This document shows, piece after piece, positions 40,803-53,791 of a stretch of DNA of 64,000 nt (positions are counted from its first letter, which is position 1; every line of letters begins with the position of its first letter). The notes below the pieces were generated by a model that saw only the letters and a program-made list of their open reading frames with translations, was not told where the DNA came from and made no database searches. The DNA comes from Lates calcarifer (Eukaryota > Chordata > Actinopteri > Centropomidae): positions 13,787,632 to 13,851,631 of the forward strand of contig NC_066838.1 of NCBI RefSeq assembly GCF_001640805.2, read 5' to 3'. Made by a program: the position numbers and the translations under genes.

Positions 40803-43800
40803 CAAATGACTCTTGAATGGGGTGTGTGCGTTCACCCCTTGCGTCCCCTGCCTGTCTCGGTGCGGCACCAAACTGCACATGACATCAATCTGAATGTGGG
40901 GAAATAGTGATCTCATTACAGGCATCTTGTTACTGATTAAAACCTGCCGCCACAGGCACCAGCTCCCTGCACACCCCCCCCCACACACACACACACCATC
41001 AACTACCCCCCTCCACACACACACACACACACATACACACATACACCCCACCCCACCCCCAAGTCCTACCACAACCCATCCATCTCTCCATCTTGCCCTC
41101 CAGTTTTCCCTCCCCTTCCTCTTTTCTGTTTCACACCCCTTTCTCTCACGTTCCCCGTACCAGCGGCCCTCTCCCTCTCCCTCGACTCCCAGCCCCTCTC
41201 CCCTCCTCCTCCTCACTCCATCTCCCTTTAACCCCTCTGACCTCACTTCCTCCCCGTCTTGCCCCCCCCCCACACACACACAGACGCACGGGTTCCTCCT
41301 TCCTTTCTGCCTTTTGCGCCCCCCCCCCCACCACAAGCAAGCCCCCGGGCCCTGCGCTCTGTTGCTCTGCGAATGCAAATACGCATCCAGCCTAAAGTGG
41401 AAACACACGACCGAGTATGATGTTTCCATGAATATTTCATATCTTCATAAACACACCCAGAGACGCCGAACAATGCCTGTGTTTTGCCGGATGACTTCCT
41501 GTGAGGAATTGCCTCCCTGTGTTCGACTTTTTGTCAGAGCTCACTGTTGTTAGGATTGATGTCTGGGCAGTGCGTTGTGATGTCACAGGCTGAAGTTAAT
41601 GATACGAAAACGACGGGGGCCATAGGCCATGTTTCCAGTGGTGCCCGGAGAGGGAGATAGCACCCTGATCTATCTTCATTATCCCCCACTCTACAGCCTC
41701 CCAGACACAATGATCATAAATCTCTGCCTGGAGCACACTTCACTGACACTGAAACACAAACACTAGTAACCTCTGACCTTCTTGCTGCTACTGCCTACAC
41801 ACACTCATCCATGCACGCAGACACAAGCAAGCATGCGCACACGTTCACACACAAACACACATGGACGCCAATCCCACACACACCCCCTGCTCAGGCTCAC
41901 TGTCATAATTTAATAAGGGACACAGCATGCCCTGCGCGCTGACACACACTCAACTACTCTTCACGCACTTGACTGCACATTCTGACACAAACGCATGGTC
42001 TCAGTCAGACTGATGGCATCACACTGACATGAAATTCACACTTCACACTTCTCATCACTCCAGCAGCTAATATACACCCCCCCGTGTCCTATGGCTGTAT
42101 TTATCTTCTTGTTTCATATTAACACAATTGCTGATTTAGTAGTGCTATGTAAACAGATATGGGATTTCGATTAGCCTTAGAGGCCTCATAAGCGACACAC
42201 AAATCAAATGTAAACGAGATAAGGATCAGTTGAAGTGCTTTTTGCAGAAGGGCTCAAGATCTGTGCTTCCTGAATATAAGGTTTCTGCAAAAAGGCAGCA
42301 GTGCCTCTCGCCGCTTATCCATTCATTCACCCTGATTATGTGCTGGCAAATCCACATCAAAAAATGTATGAAAGAACATTTCAGTAAGCTACTGTGGACC
42401 ATATGTGGCTGGAAGCGCATAGGAATAAGGAAAGCGAGGCTGAGAGGGCTTATTACGATGGTTTGATTTTATCCTGGAGACACTTTGGGGTCAGTGTGTT
42501 TGAGGATAAGATCTCTGCTTGTATCAGGCCAATTACTGGGGTTTACGAACAACATAAGCAGCAGTTATAGCCGGTCTTAAATGTACATGGAGCTGGGAAG
42601 ACAGAGAGGAAGGAAGAAGTTCCACATGCTGCAATGGATGGCAGTTCCACTTCAGACTGTGAGATTTGGGAGAATGAAGCGATGCATGGCCAATATGCCT
42701 GAAGGGCATCGTTTTAGATGAAGTTTCAGAATAAGTAGTGCATGTATAAGTTGGTTATTTAGAAAATTCTTGCTGCACTCGTTTGGTTTAGACATGCGTT
42801 ACACTAGATGTTGCATATTTTAGTGGGGAAAAAAAGCATGCACATGTTTACATCGACATGCATGTGTTTTTCTTCTTCAGGAGGTGTAGATCGCCGCTTG
42901 AAGAGGTAAAAGTGCCCGTTGAGGTGTGCCTTCTCCTCCCAGTTCTGAGGTTTGAGGTGCTCCCCATAACCAAAACAACTTGAGAAACATTACATTCAAA
43001 AAAACAGGGCACACGCCCAGAACCACAAACACATAAACACAGATCTGAAACATATGATCTCATATGGAGAGAGGGGCACGTTCAGGGGCACACCCAAATC
43101 TGTCGCTGCAGTCGCAGCACAGCTCTGCCATCTTGCACAGGACTTCCCTGCAGCTGATGTGCCACTGCGAGTTTCATTTTAAGAACTAAAGTGATTTAGG
43201 TTTAGAAACCTGCTGGGTTTTTTTAATGATCTTGGCCTAAAAACATTTTCAACTGCATAAAGATTGGCAGGATGTTGTCAGATGTTGTGTATCCCAAAAA
43301 ATGTTAGTTTCGAATGCCAAATCCTGGTTTTCATTTATCTTAAATAAGATCAGAATGTTTTAGATGTTCTCTCAGTTGTCTTCGTGTGTGATACTTCCTT
43401 AATCAGTTTCAAAAGGGCCCTCGCTGCTTTAAATATTAAGTCCTGTCAGTAGTAGTAGTGTTAGCAGTGGTAATAGTTATTATAAGAGTTATTATCAGTG
43501 CTCTGGGAAGATTGTCACAGAAACACTGTAAGCAATAAAAAACTGTGCCAAACTCAAACATGAGTTACGCAAAAACAGCACCTACAGTACATGACTGTAC
43601 TGATCAGACAGGTCGGGCAAAAGTCCATCATGTTTATTCCATAAATTAATAACACCAGGATAAATGACTAGGTGAAACCACTTAGATGTTCTTGGAAGAA
43701 GAAACCCACTGGCTTGCCATTAAAACGACGTCTGTGTTAAATCAAAACATAATAATATGTGTTGTTCAGGATATTCAAACATCCTCTCCTATCCGACTGT

Positions 43801-44204
43801 GAATTTATTGGTCAAACACGAATGATCTTAGATCACGACAGGGCCCCACATTTCGACATGCGCAAACAGTTTGTAGGTAAACCAGCTCTTTAGCCAAGAA
43901 GATGAAGGAGAGAAAAAGAATTCACCCCAGAGACAAAGAGGGGAGAGAGAATTAAAAACAGAAACTTAAGCTCTCTGGGCCTTTTTCTTCCCTCCAGGCA
44001 TTTTGTGGCTTGTGAAAAAATGTGCTGTATATTTGAAGTGTTGGGTCACGTGACAAAGGAAGGCTTTATGAATCAGAGAGTATAATTATTTCTTAGTGAG
44101 TGAGAGAGTGAGTGTGTGCCTGTCTTTGGGGAGTGAAAGAGTGATTTTAAGAGGTAGAGACCGGGAGAGGGGAGGAGGAGGAGAGTGCAAGAGGGGGAGT
44201 GAGG

Positions 44205-44206
<2 letters not shown>

Positions 44207-44243
<37 letters not shown>
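44207..44243. repeat. (GA)n microsatellite
   Basis: About 18 GA units, ending some 30 bases upstream of the exon candidate at 44273. Confidence 0.95.
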
Positions 44244-44245
<2 letters not shown>

Positions 44246-44272
44246 TCATTGCTTCTCTGTCTTTGCTGTCAG

Positions 44273-44387
44273 AAGGACTCTGATGAACGTACACACATCT
44301 ATTCTCCTTTCTCTTGGCTAGCTCCGCTCATCAGACCGTTCCGTCAGCTGCTCGATCGGTCCGTCTGCCTCATCAACACAGGGGCCG
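44273..44387 (+). other. rarg: Candidate internal 5'UTR exon of rarg
   Basis: A strong acceptor (cttctctgtctttgctgtcag) precedes position 44273 and a consensus donor GTGAGT follows 44387. The 115 bases between have several CpGs and look unlike the microsatellite-rich surroundings. The piece is open in one frame, but I recognise no protein in it. A leader exon between exon 1 (about 38800) and the coding exon at 51866 is the simplest reading. Confidence 0.4.
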
Positions 44388-47300
44388 GTGAGTCATTTGC
44401 ACTTAAGAAGTTTAGAATCAGTAACTTTAGTCATTGTTTGTCCTCCCGTCTCCTACTCACTCTCTGTTAACAGAGAGGAAGAAAGAGAGAGAGAGAGACT
44501 GCATTTTTTTGGGAATGGGTCGACAGTTTTAATTGAAGACAGAGACTGAGTGTGCAAGACACTTGAGAGGCTTCGAGACAATTAATCATTGTTTTCCCGA
44601 AATCCGACCAGATTTTCATGTGTAAACACTAAAATGTCCTGACGCACATGTTTGTTTGCATGCAGTGATTTGGTATGTTTGTCTCTTTCTTTCTGCCTTA
44701 CAAGCATGACATTGAGTTTATATGAAAACATACTCAAACGTGTGTGTGTGTGTGCCTGTGTGCGCATATGTGCTTATTAATGAGCATTTCAAGTGTTACC
44801 CAGTGCCTGTGGAGCTCTTTATTATTAGCATATGTTTGTGTGTTAAGTGTGTACATACTTGCATGATGTTTGATGTGTATGAATGTGTATTCAGCAGAGC
44901 AGTCACCAGTCCTTGACCTTTTTTTTTTTTTTTTTTTTAATAACTGACATGAACGTTTGGAATAGAGAAGCATTGTTTTCCACGTTTTAGACAGCAGAGG
45001 CTAATTCCTGTGGAGTGAGGTGTGTCTGCAGCTCTGGTCCTAGTTTACATGAAAGTTTATTCATTGTGTTCCCATAGTTAGCAGCATGTCAGTGAAATTA
45101 TTTATTGATGTTGGCATGTGCGCTAGATTAACAGGTTCCACTTGTTACAGCCATGTGTAACACAGTGCATTTAGTGCTGTGTGATTTGGATATCAGATAA
45201 AGATCAAGCACCTGATGTCAGAGCGTAGTTTGCCACGGTGCTTTGGTTTATTGCCCCAGCACTGACTGGTCAGTAGGTAAAGCGCTGCAGCTGGGCTGCC
45301 TTGGCTTTGCACCTGCTGTCCGCTGCTTATTTCCCCTGGTGGACCTGACATAAGTGTGATGGACAGTTTGATTGAAGTGAAATTGGAGGAATAAAAAACA
45401 CCCACGCAGCTGAGTGAGGGATGCCTGCTTGAAGGCCAGTGATATCAGCGTAGCCCTCCGCTGTCATCTGGTCCATCAATTAGACACAGAACCAGTGACA
45501 TCTAGAGTGGAAGAGAGGGAGCCCCTCCCCCCTCGGAGCGCCACCCTTGGGTCGTTTTCGAGGACAGGTCATCCACGCAGAGCAGCTTTACCTTCACAGT
45601 GTTCAGTCGCAGCAGTTTGCTTGTCTCCAGTGACAGTTTGGAATCAATTATTACTTGTCCATGTTGTTATATACTCCAGATGTGTATGTATCATTACTCA
45701 TGATTCCTGTTCTTGTGATCATGAGTGTGTTGTGTTGTATTGTCATCAGCCTCGCCAAGGCATATTCCCATTTTTGTTGTTGTAAATATTTACACATCAA
45801 GCATCTGTCCACCCTTAAAATTCTTCAGTCAATGCTCACATACTCTCTATGAGTACACATCAGCAATAACATGCTGGTAAAATAGCACTGTATGTCCACA
45901 GAAATAACTACTTTGGAACAAAAGCATAAAAGAGTTCTATTTTTCTTGTATTGAAACAGTGTGATTAGTGGTTCGTGCCCTTCAAATTTAGACATGTCTG
46001 ATATGGATCAAAAAGTTAAATGTCATCTAAAAGATACAGTGAAAACAGGAAACATCAGTAAAACAGTCAAAGTTTAAAAAAGTCGGTTTATACAACAGAT
46101 TTATATGATACACATAATTTCCAGTATATTTTTACATTGAGTTTTTGACAAAGTTTCATGACAATGTTTCATGATAATGCTCATCAGGTGGAACCACTGA
46201 AGCAACATTTGACCCATAAAAGCTCCTGTATTGCAAAATCCGCTGTCTTTGTGACATGACTTTGAGCAGTAAATCTGGGAGTTGTTGATGCCTGTCTGTT
46301 TCTGGAATTTCTGTAGCCATTAAGGCCAAGTAGTAGGGAGGGGTTAAGACAGGTGGTTTTAGGGGAATCGAGGGGCTCTCCGCTGCCACACTATAATTAA
46401 CAAGGAAACTATCTGCACACCATTTCCTATGTCTATTTTTGCAGGTGTGCCGCTCTCATTGTGAGGCTTTACATTTACAATTACATTTTCAGCTCGCCTC
46501 TGAGCCCTCATTAAAAGCGCTTTTGGCACAAAATTATACTTGTGTGTGTTGTTTTGCATGTTGTGCTCGCATGTGTGTGTTTGGGCCTGCTCGTGTCTGA
46601 GAGTTGCTTTGGCTCCCGAGGCTAAAAGTGGTGGTGGTGAAACCCATCCATTATGTATCTCTTTATACAGAGAGAGGATTGTTTTCTCTCTGAGTTGAGG
46701 AAGAGAAACACCTTCATAGTTGCCTGTGCGAATCCTCAACAGTTCCTCTTTCAGTAATTACTACACGAGACGTGTGGGCACCAACTTTGTTTTTCACTTC
46801 TAGCAGGGTAGCCATCGCAGTGTTGCCACTTTTAACTTTCTTCTCTTGCTTTATTTCCTGTCTCTCTCTGGCTCTGTCTTTATTTCTCAATATGTCTTAA
46901 CATCATCTGTCTTTGCCTTTTCCTGTTGTGGTGTGTTTTCTCATTCTGCTGGACCCTCTGCTGGAGTCTCCATGTTGAGTACTCCAAAGAGCTCATACCA
47001 CATCATGGAAACAGCAAGCTGTCAGGATGACTTCATCATGTCACAAAGTGTTTTATGTCTCACTGTGAGTTCTCACTCTTTCCATGCTTCTCTCCACCAC
47101 TGCAAGTCAACACAGCTTGTTATGTGACATTATGGTCAAACAAAGAAAAGAGAGAGAGAGAGAGACATTAAAAAAAATAGAAAAAAAAGTTGGGAATCAA
47201 TGTTTAAAGATTTCATGAAGACACTCCCCAGTGGCACTCCTGAAAAACAATACGACTTTAAGTGACAAATGATTATACAAAGGTGATACTTGCATTGTTG

Positions 47301-49757
47301 CTGTAAGCAAATATGTGTTTGTGCGATGCCAAAAGCAGGCAGATGTCAAACAAGTTTGAGGTGATGGTATGCAGGTCTGTGTGGAGACACTGGGCGTCTG
47401 TCACTAGGTGTCTCTCTCAGAGCCATTAGCCAGCCACTTGTTGAAAGACTGGGAGCTGTCAGCTTTGCATCAGATAATAGTGTTGAGGATATTGTTTTCA
47501 CAGCCAAAATACTGCTGACGCCAGTGACAAGATCAGATAACGCTCTCGTGATCCTGTTGCAGTATGAACATTTTAATTTTAATTGACAGCTCTGAGTCCA
47601 TAAACTGTTTCTGATGGCTCTATGTGGGCATATTAAGCAGCAATGATGACGCTAAATATTCATTTTGCTCCAAGCAGTTGGAAGAGCCAGTCTGTCAACT
47701 CTGTTAGGACACATGGGTTATAAAATCATTGTTTAACTGCTGTGGTGGTATGACTTCATCCACGACCCAAAACTTAAACATAACCTTCTCTTTCTCAAGT
47801 CGTTTCCTTTACAAAAGTTACTGAACATAAATCATTTTACGATGTTGACAATTGGGAGACAGTGCCTGGAAGACATGCACAGAAAGAAGAAAAGAAATGA
47901 ACAGGAGTGGGCAAGTCAGAGGTGGAAAAAGAGCGAGAGGACTCTGTGATTCTGCCAAGCTTTCTCCTGCCAGGATACATGGTACAGTTCATTTATCTTG
48001 AGGCTGTGAATTTACAATTCAATCCTTTGAGTAAAGGTTTTGACTTGCAGCTCTGCCCAGGCTGATTGACACATATTTCTATTTCACCTCGCAGAAAATT
48101 TCTGAAAATTGCACATCATGGCCCTCTGGGTAATTGATTATACTCAACAAAAACCTGTGGACTCACCCAATCTCAGAAAACTGAAACAAAGAGAAGTCCC
48201 TGCAAGAGTCAGTGTGCAAAGAGAAGAGCTGTAAAAATTTGACTTCAAAGGCAAATATCCACAAAGACAAACATACAATTATAACTCAATATAACATTAC
48301 ACAGTTACTGTAATTTTGTGTGTGTGTGTGTGTGTGTTTTCCTTGACTGGAATAAGAAATGTCCTCCAGTAAACAAACCGGGGCAGCCATGGCACCCAGA
48401 ATCCTGCTCACATACGCCGAGTAATCACCTGTGGTTTCTTGTGCTGACTAAAAAAACCCACTGCCTTTCTTGGTTGTGTGGCGCAGGGCTTCCTGAGATG
48501 CCGTGATTTATTTGTTATGTTTGACTGCAGTTCTTAATGCCTGAGGGGCCTTGCGCCGTCACAACGGTTAAGGCACAATTGTTGTTTTGCTCACAGAGGA
48601 TTTGATACCCTTTGTTTGACAGACATTCAATCTGTGGGAACTGCTTTCTCTCTCTCTCTCCCTCTCTCCTGTCTTTTTTTTTTTTACTCTCTATGCTCAA
48701 TTCGCTGTTCTGCTCCATCTTTTTGTTGAAATCCAAACTCTTCAGCAAACAAGGGAATCTCATTCTCGCGAAGCGTGCCTCATCTTGTAGCGCCGCCTCT
48801 AAATTGCCCACTTGATTGATTTCATTTCATTTGCTACATGGCGTCTTGTCCTGATAAAATCGATGGATTATCTCAAGTGTAACCAATGAGTCTGCACTAA
48901 CATGATGAACTACTGTGAGGTCTGACACTCCACTATTTACAGAAACAACCAAAGTAAATTTAAACTGCCACAGCGCACCTCTTAGGCAATGATGGAAAGT
49001 CCCAACAGCAGCAGCGAGAGCAGCACCAGCAGCAGCTGTGAACCCACCCATAGCTGGCTCTGGTGCTCCTCGTCTGCCTGGCCGCCTGCTGCCTCCTGTG
49101 TGCCCCCCAGGCTCAGGGGAAGTGGGGAGGCCCTCCATGCCCATTTGGCCCTGGCTAACAGGGTATGAGGTCACTCCAAATTCCCCTTATCCCCTTATAG
49201 CCCCAGACGGGCTGGCGAAGCGAGTCTACCACAGGACCCAACATAAAACATAAATGGCTCTGTAAAAAGCTGCTGGGCTGATGTGACTCATTAAAAAACA
49301 CTGGCGCCAACTCTTTTATTAATTCATTATTGTGTTTGGGGAGAGTAAAGTTACCGGGCTCTGTTTTAAAAGGCTGCGTTTCTCCTTGTGTTCTTCAGTG
49401 TCTTTCCTAGTCTCTTTGTTTCATGACATTATGTGTGAATACAGTGATTCAGTGGTTTTGCTGTTCTTAGGCAGGATTCTCCGCTCGGTTCCGGGGGTCT
49501 GGAAGCTTGTTTTAAGCTTAAGTTTTGGATAAATATACCATTGTTTCCTCATGTGGGAACACAAAAGTCACATGCGCACACAGTCCCACTCTCTGCCATG
49601 ATTTCTCTTTTTGCTCACACATCCTCATTTTTCTCTTTATCCCTCTCTTTTCTCCCAGCACTCGCAGACAGATTGTGCTGCCTTTATGGGGCCTGCTTTG
49701 AGTTCATGAGGCAGATACCCAAACGGGCCAAACGCTGGCCAAGTACATACTCATAAT

Positions 49758-49760
<3 letters not shown>

Positions 49761-49808
<48 letters not shown>
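49761..49808. repeat. (CA)n microsatellite
   Basis: 24 CA units. Confidence 0.95.
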
Positions 49809-49809
<1 letters not shown>

Positions 49810-51865
49810 TGTGAGTCTGTGCGTTGCTGGCAGTTTTGTTTTTCCAATCTGTACCTCTTCTCCCATTAGACCCACTGTGAAATCTGTAGTGATGTTTTTT
49901 GTGCGTTAGCCACACATTGGAACCGCTGCACAGGGTCATGGTACAAGTTGTATAAGCAGTAGAGGGATGGAGATGTGGTGCGGGTGGGGGGTGGGGGGGG
50001 TTGTGTGTGTGAAGGAGAGAATTGGGTATAAGGACATGATTATAGAGTGGAGATGTGGGGTGGGTCAGAAAAGGGAGAAAAAAAAATCAAAGGTAGCGCA
50101 GACGAGGACCAGGCTGAAAAAGGGTAAGAAAGAAAGCGAGAAGTACGGAGGGGAAAGAAGGAAAGAAAAAGAAAGATGGCAGTACGGCCGTGTTGGCAGG
50201 ATGGGGGTGGGTGCCTATCGGCGGCTGCTCCTTCCTGAAACGTGGCCACCCGAGCCTGCCTGGGCCCTGGATGCACATGTGGAACAGTTTACTGTAATGG
50301 AACTCTAAATTAGTGGTGGTTTGAAGCTGCCTGCAGCAGTAGGGTGTAATTAACTGGCTCTGTTGAAAGAGAAAGAGCCAGAAAGAGAGGCAGGGAGGGA
50401 GCCAGAGCCCTGGAAAAGGCAAGGGGTGAGAGGTGTGTGCATGCGTGTGTGTGTACGTGTGTGTTAGTGGGTGCTCTCACACATGTGTGGATTTTTTTTT
50501 TTTTCGTCAGTGCTTGATTGCATGTGTATGCGTTTCAGACTGTGCCGTGCATATGTGTGCGTCTTGGAAAACTCTCCCTCTTTTTCCTGGGCACGGCGCC
50601 ACCTCTTAGTGCCCCCCAGTGCCCAGACCCTGTCACTGTTCCTCTGTGCTTTTTCGCTCAGTTCAGCAGTTCATCGGTTCAGCCTTCAGATCTTTCTCTC
50701 CCCCCCCCTCATTTCTTTGTTTATACCGAATTCATTACCAAGATTTTTTCCCTCTTTTCTCCCAGATTCACAAGCCACAGCAGTTCCAAATTCCTTGGCT
50801 CTGCTCTTTTTCAAAGCCACATTTAAAAAACAAGCTGATCACACCACCCACTCATGAAATCACGCTAGGGAAGCGAAAGGCAAAAAGAAAACATGAAAAA
50901 GAAAATGGGAGGCTTTACCGGGATTTTTTTCCCGCTCTCTTGTATTAACAGTCAACAGTGGGGCATAACAACAGCCTTGTCCACACTTGAGCCTGACTTG
51001 TCTGTGCCTACTGTGTGGAGTCAAAGTGACGAGCGGGCTGCGGGAGGTTAGAGCCAAAATGACTCTGTGGGATGCGAGCCTGACCTCAAGAGAAGATAGT
51101 TGGAAGTGACAGCAGCAGTTAGCAATCAGTGGATCTCATTTTCCCTGCCCCCTACCCCCATCAACCACCCCACCACCCCACCACCACCCTCCCTTCTTCA
51201 TGATCTGGACCCCGTGTCTGGGCCTCTGGTCCTGGGGGAAAGAGGCAAGAGAGGCAGGCTGCTGTGCTAGGCTGGCAGCAGGAACAGAGGAGCTCTTTAT
51301 AGTAGAGTTCTGGTGATTTAAATCATATGGCATAGCCTGGAATCACTGTAGAAGTCTGGAAGCTCTTCAAAACTGCAGGAACAAGAGCTCTCTCTCTTTT
51401 TCTCGCTCTCTTTTTTCCCCTCCCTCCCTCCCTCCCGCTCTTCCCTGTTATAACTTTTTCCAAACTTCTTTCTTATTTTCTTTTCCCCTCGCCCAGTCCC
51501 AGTTTTTCTGGCTTTTCCTCTCACAGCTCACTCATTCTTTTTCTCTCACGTCTTTATCTGTTTTGGTTCTCACCGTCCCCGTTCCTTCCTTACTTCCTCC
51601 TTCCTTCCCATTCTCTCATACCTGTTGGTATGAAGTTTGCACATCCTTCTTACATTAAAACCGTGGATAAACTTTTCTCGGTCCCAGAATGTAGATGGAC
51701 TCAGAGTTGATGTGAGGTGAATTGTGTTTGTGGAATCCACTGAAGAACTCAAATCAAACCAGCGATCCTGTCGTCATGTTCATGCCAATCAGAAACACTT
51801 ATCATGTTTTATGTACTGAAGCAATTAGTGAGAAATAACACATTTCTCTGCCTTCTCTTCCTCAG

Positions 51866-52056
51866 AAAAGTGAACTGGATGATTCTTCTAAAGTGGAGTA
51901 CGACCTTCCCTCATTAAGCCAGAGGCTCCTCCATCATCGCTCTTCCATTCTCCGCATCCTCAGAGTCTTCAAAAAATTTTCGACCGGGGATTTCCAGGTG
52001 TTGTGAAAACTGTCACCCGGCAGGCCTGCTGCTGACCCCCGGGGTGCTCTGTCGCC
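51866..52056 (+). other. rarg: 5'UTR part of the rarg isoform-1 exon
   Basis: An acceptor (tcttctcttcctcag) ends at 51865 and the sequence runs to the isoform-1 ATG. It holds a short upstream frame: ATG at 51879, stop at 51915-51917, 12 codons. Confidence 0.5.
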
Positions 52057-52225
52057 ATGGCTACCAACAGGGAACAGCAGGTGGGTCACATGACGGGCTT
52101 CCCACCTGCTGTCTACCCCTTCGCCTTCAACTCCATGAGAAGCCACTCCCCCTTTGACCTGCTGGCCAACAGCAGCTTGTTTGGGAGATTTGGCGCTGAC
52201 CTGCCCAAAGAGATGGCCGCTCTCT
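52057..52225 (+). CDS. rarg: Retinoic acid receptor gamma, isoform-1 N-terminal (A1) exon, 3' partial
   Basis: Codes for the isoform-specific A domain of RAR-gamma-1, 56 codons plus one base, then the donor GTAAGT. It starts MATNREQ and ends DLPKEMAAL, matching the start MATNKE and end DLPKEMASL of mammalian RAR-gamma-1; the middle is Pro/Phe/Ser-rich. The ATG sits in a good context (gtcgccATGg). RAR-gamma binds retinoic acid and pairs with RXR on DR5 and DR2 elements. The shared B domain, zinc fingers and ligand domain lie right of the window. The phase (one extra T) equals that of the isoform-2 exon at 62559, so both can join the same next exon. Whether this fish copy is rarga or rargb cannot be told. 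Confidence 0.9.
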
Positions 52226-53557
52226 GTAAGTAATTTTCACTACTGTTTGACGTTTCCTCCCTCTCATGTGTCTTTTTCCATTGCAGCTCAAACTACATAT
52301 ATGGACCCATACCTTAATTTTAGTCAAGTCACATTAAACAATTTGGATTTGCCCTGGAAAGAGGAAAATACAGCTATTTAAATTGCACTTCATTATGTGT
52401 AATTTTGTGGAAATGGAAAACTTTAGGGTCTGTTTGTGATATAGGATCAGTGGTAGCAAAAAAAAGGAAAGAAAATCCCCCAAAGAAACCATGAGGAAAA
52501 AGTCTACTTTCATCAATACAATGATTACTCTGCTGCTGTGGTTTCCATATAGATGCTTGTAGATGGTGTGGTTGTGACCACAAACTCTGTCTCTGGCTGC
52601 ACTGGTGTGTATGTCTTTATGTGTGTGTGTGTCTTTGTGCATGTATCTGGACCTCTCACAGAGCTTTTGTGAGGCAGGCAACCCACAAGTCTGCAATTAG
52701 AGACAAAACAACATTCCTTCAGTGTGAGGTGATGAGTGCTCTGAGCGTCAACAAATATTTGAAAATGAGCGCAACTGCGATTCAGAGACCTATCTTGCTG
52801 TTTCTTTTTCCAGAATGAACATGCCACACACCTTTTTTTGTGGAGGGAAAGGTGAACTGAAGGCAGGATTCAAACAACCAGCATGCTCCTCTAGTTTCAG
52901 ACTTGTAGTTTCTGACTTGACCACAGGGGGCACTGTTGCATTCTGAAGTGTTAAGACGGGATGATGTATGGAGCATGGAGGACAAAGAGGAGATTGTTGG
53001 CAATCGACTGTGTTTTTCTGTCATGGAAAAACTAGGCAGATTACACAAATGCTGCCGACATACGTTGCTCATTTTTTAAAACTCCTACTTCTTTTAGAAT
53101 GAAAAAAAAATCAGCATCGTGATTTCTAGATCAGGAAGTATCCTTGTATTACGATAACGCTGCTGTATAATTCTTAGCTGAGGATGTTAGTGTAAAAGAA
53201 AGAGTAGATAGAGTGAGAGAGAGAGAGAGAAAAGAAGGAGCACTTTTGTTGCGGTCAGGGTATGAGGTAAAGGTAAGCAGGAGAAATCTTATCCGGCAGG
53301 TGGTGGTGGGTGGTAGGTGGTGGTGGAGGGGCTATAATGGGTGTGGGTGGCAACAGCTGAGTGCAGAGCCCAAGAGGCCCCCTCCCCGCCTGTGTGTGCA
53401 ATCCCCCTCTTACCCCCAACCGCAGCATGCCTGAGCACCTCTCCAGCCTTTCAGCCGTCAATCACTACCTAACCCCCCCCCCAACACACACACACTTTTT
53501 CTTTTTTTTCTGTCACTGCCCACCTAATCCTCAAGGTATTTTCACAGAACTAGAGCA

Positions 53558-53579
53558 AGAGAGAGAGAGACAGAGAGAG

Positions 53580-53618
<39 letters not shown>
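53558..53618. repeat. (GA)n microsatellite
   Basis: About 30 GA units with a few CA and GC interruptions. Confidence 0.95.
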
Positions 53619-53765
53619 ACCTGGGGGTAATGTCCTAGTGTGGTGGAATCCAAGAACACACCCTGCTAGGAAAACACACAGGCACACACACATGCAAACA
53701 CACCACCAGAGACACTCTTCCCACTCTTTCTCTCTCTCACTCTCTCTCTTTCTCACACACTCACT

Positions 53766-53791
53766 CACACACACACACACACACACACACA
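53766..53791. repeat. (AC)n microsatellite
   Basis: Thirteen AC units. Confidence 0.95.

Larger units (their letters stand above)
38831..51865 (+). other. rarg: rarg 5' region, long non-coding stretch
   Basis: Thirteen kb without a convincing coding exon. It is dominated by low-complexity CT, CA, GA and TG tracts (39700-40500, 40759-41350, 44207-44243, 49761-49808) and unique sequence. The long frames in 40600-41550 are translations of these tracts. One well-formed exon candidate at 44273-44387 is listed separately. Confidence 0.5.

Noticed and set aside
40600..41560. Long open frames on both strands (up to 260 codons)
   Set aside because: They are translations of CA/GT and C-rich/G-rich simple tracts, giving runs such as HTHTHT or CVCVCV with no domain and no splice or start context.
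52919..52934. CCACAGGGGGCACTG as a further CTCF site
   Set aside because: It matches only about 10 of 14 core positions, weaker than the two sites reported.
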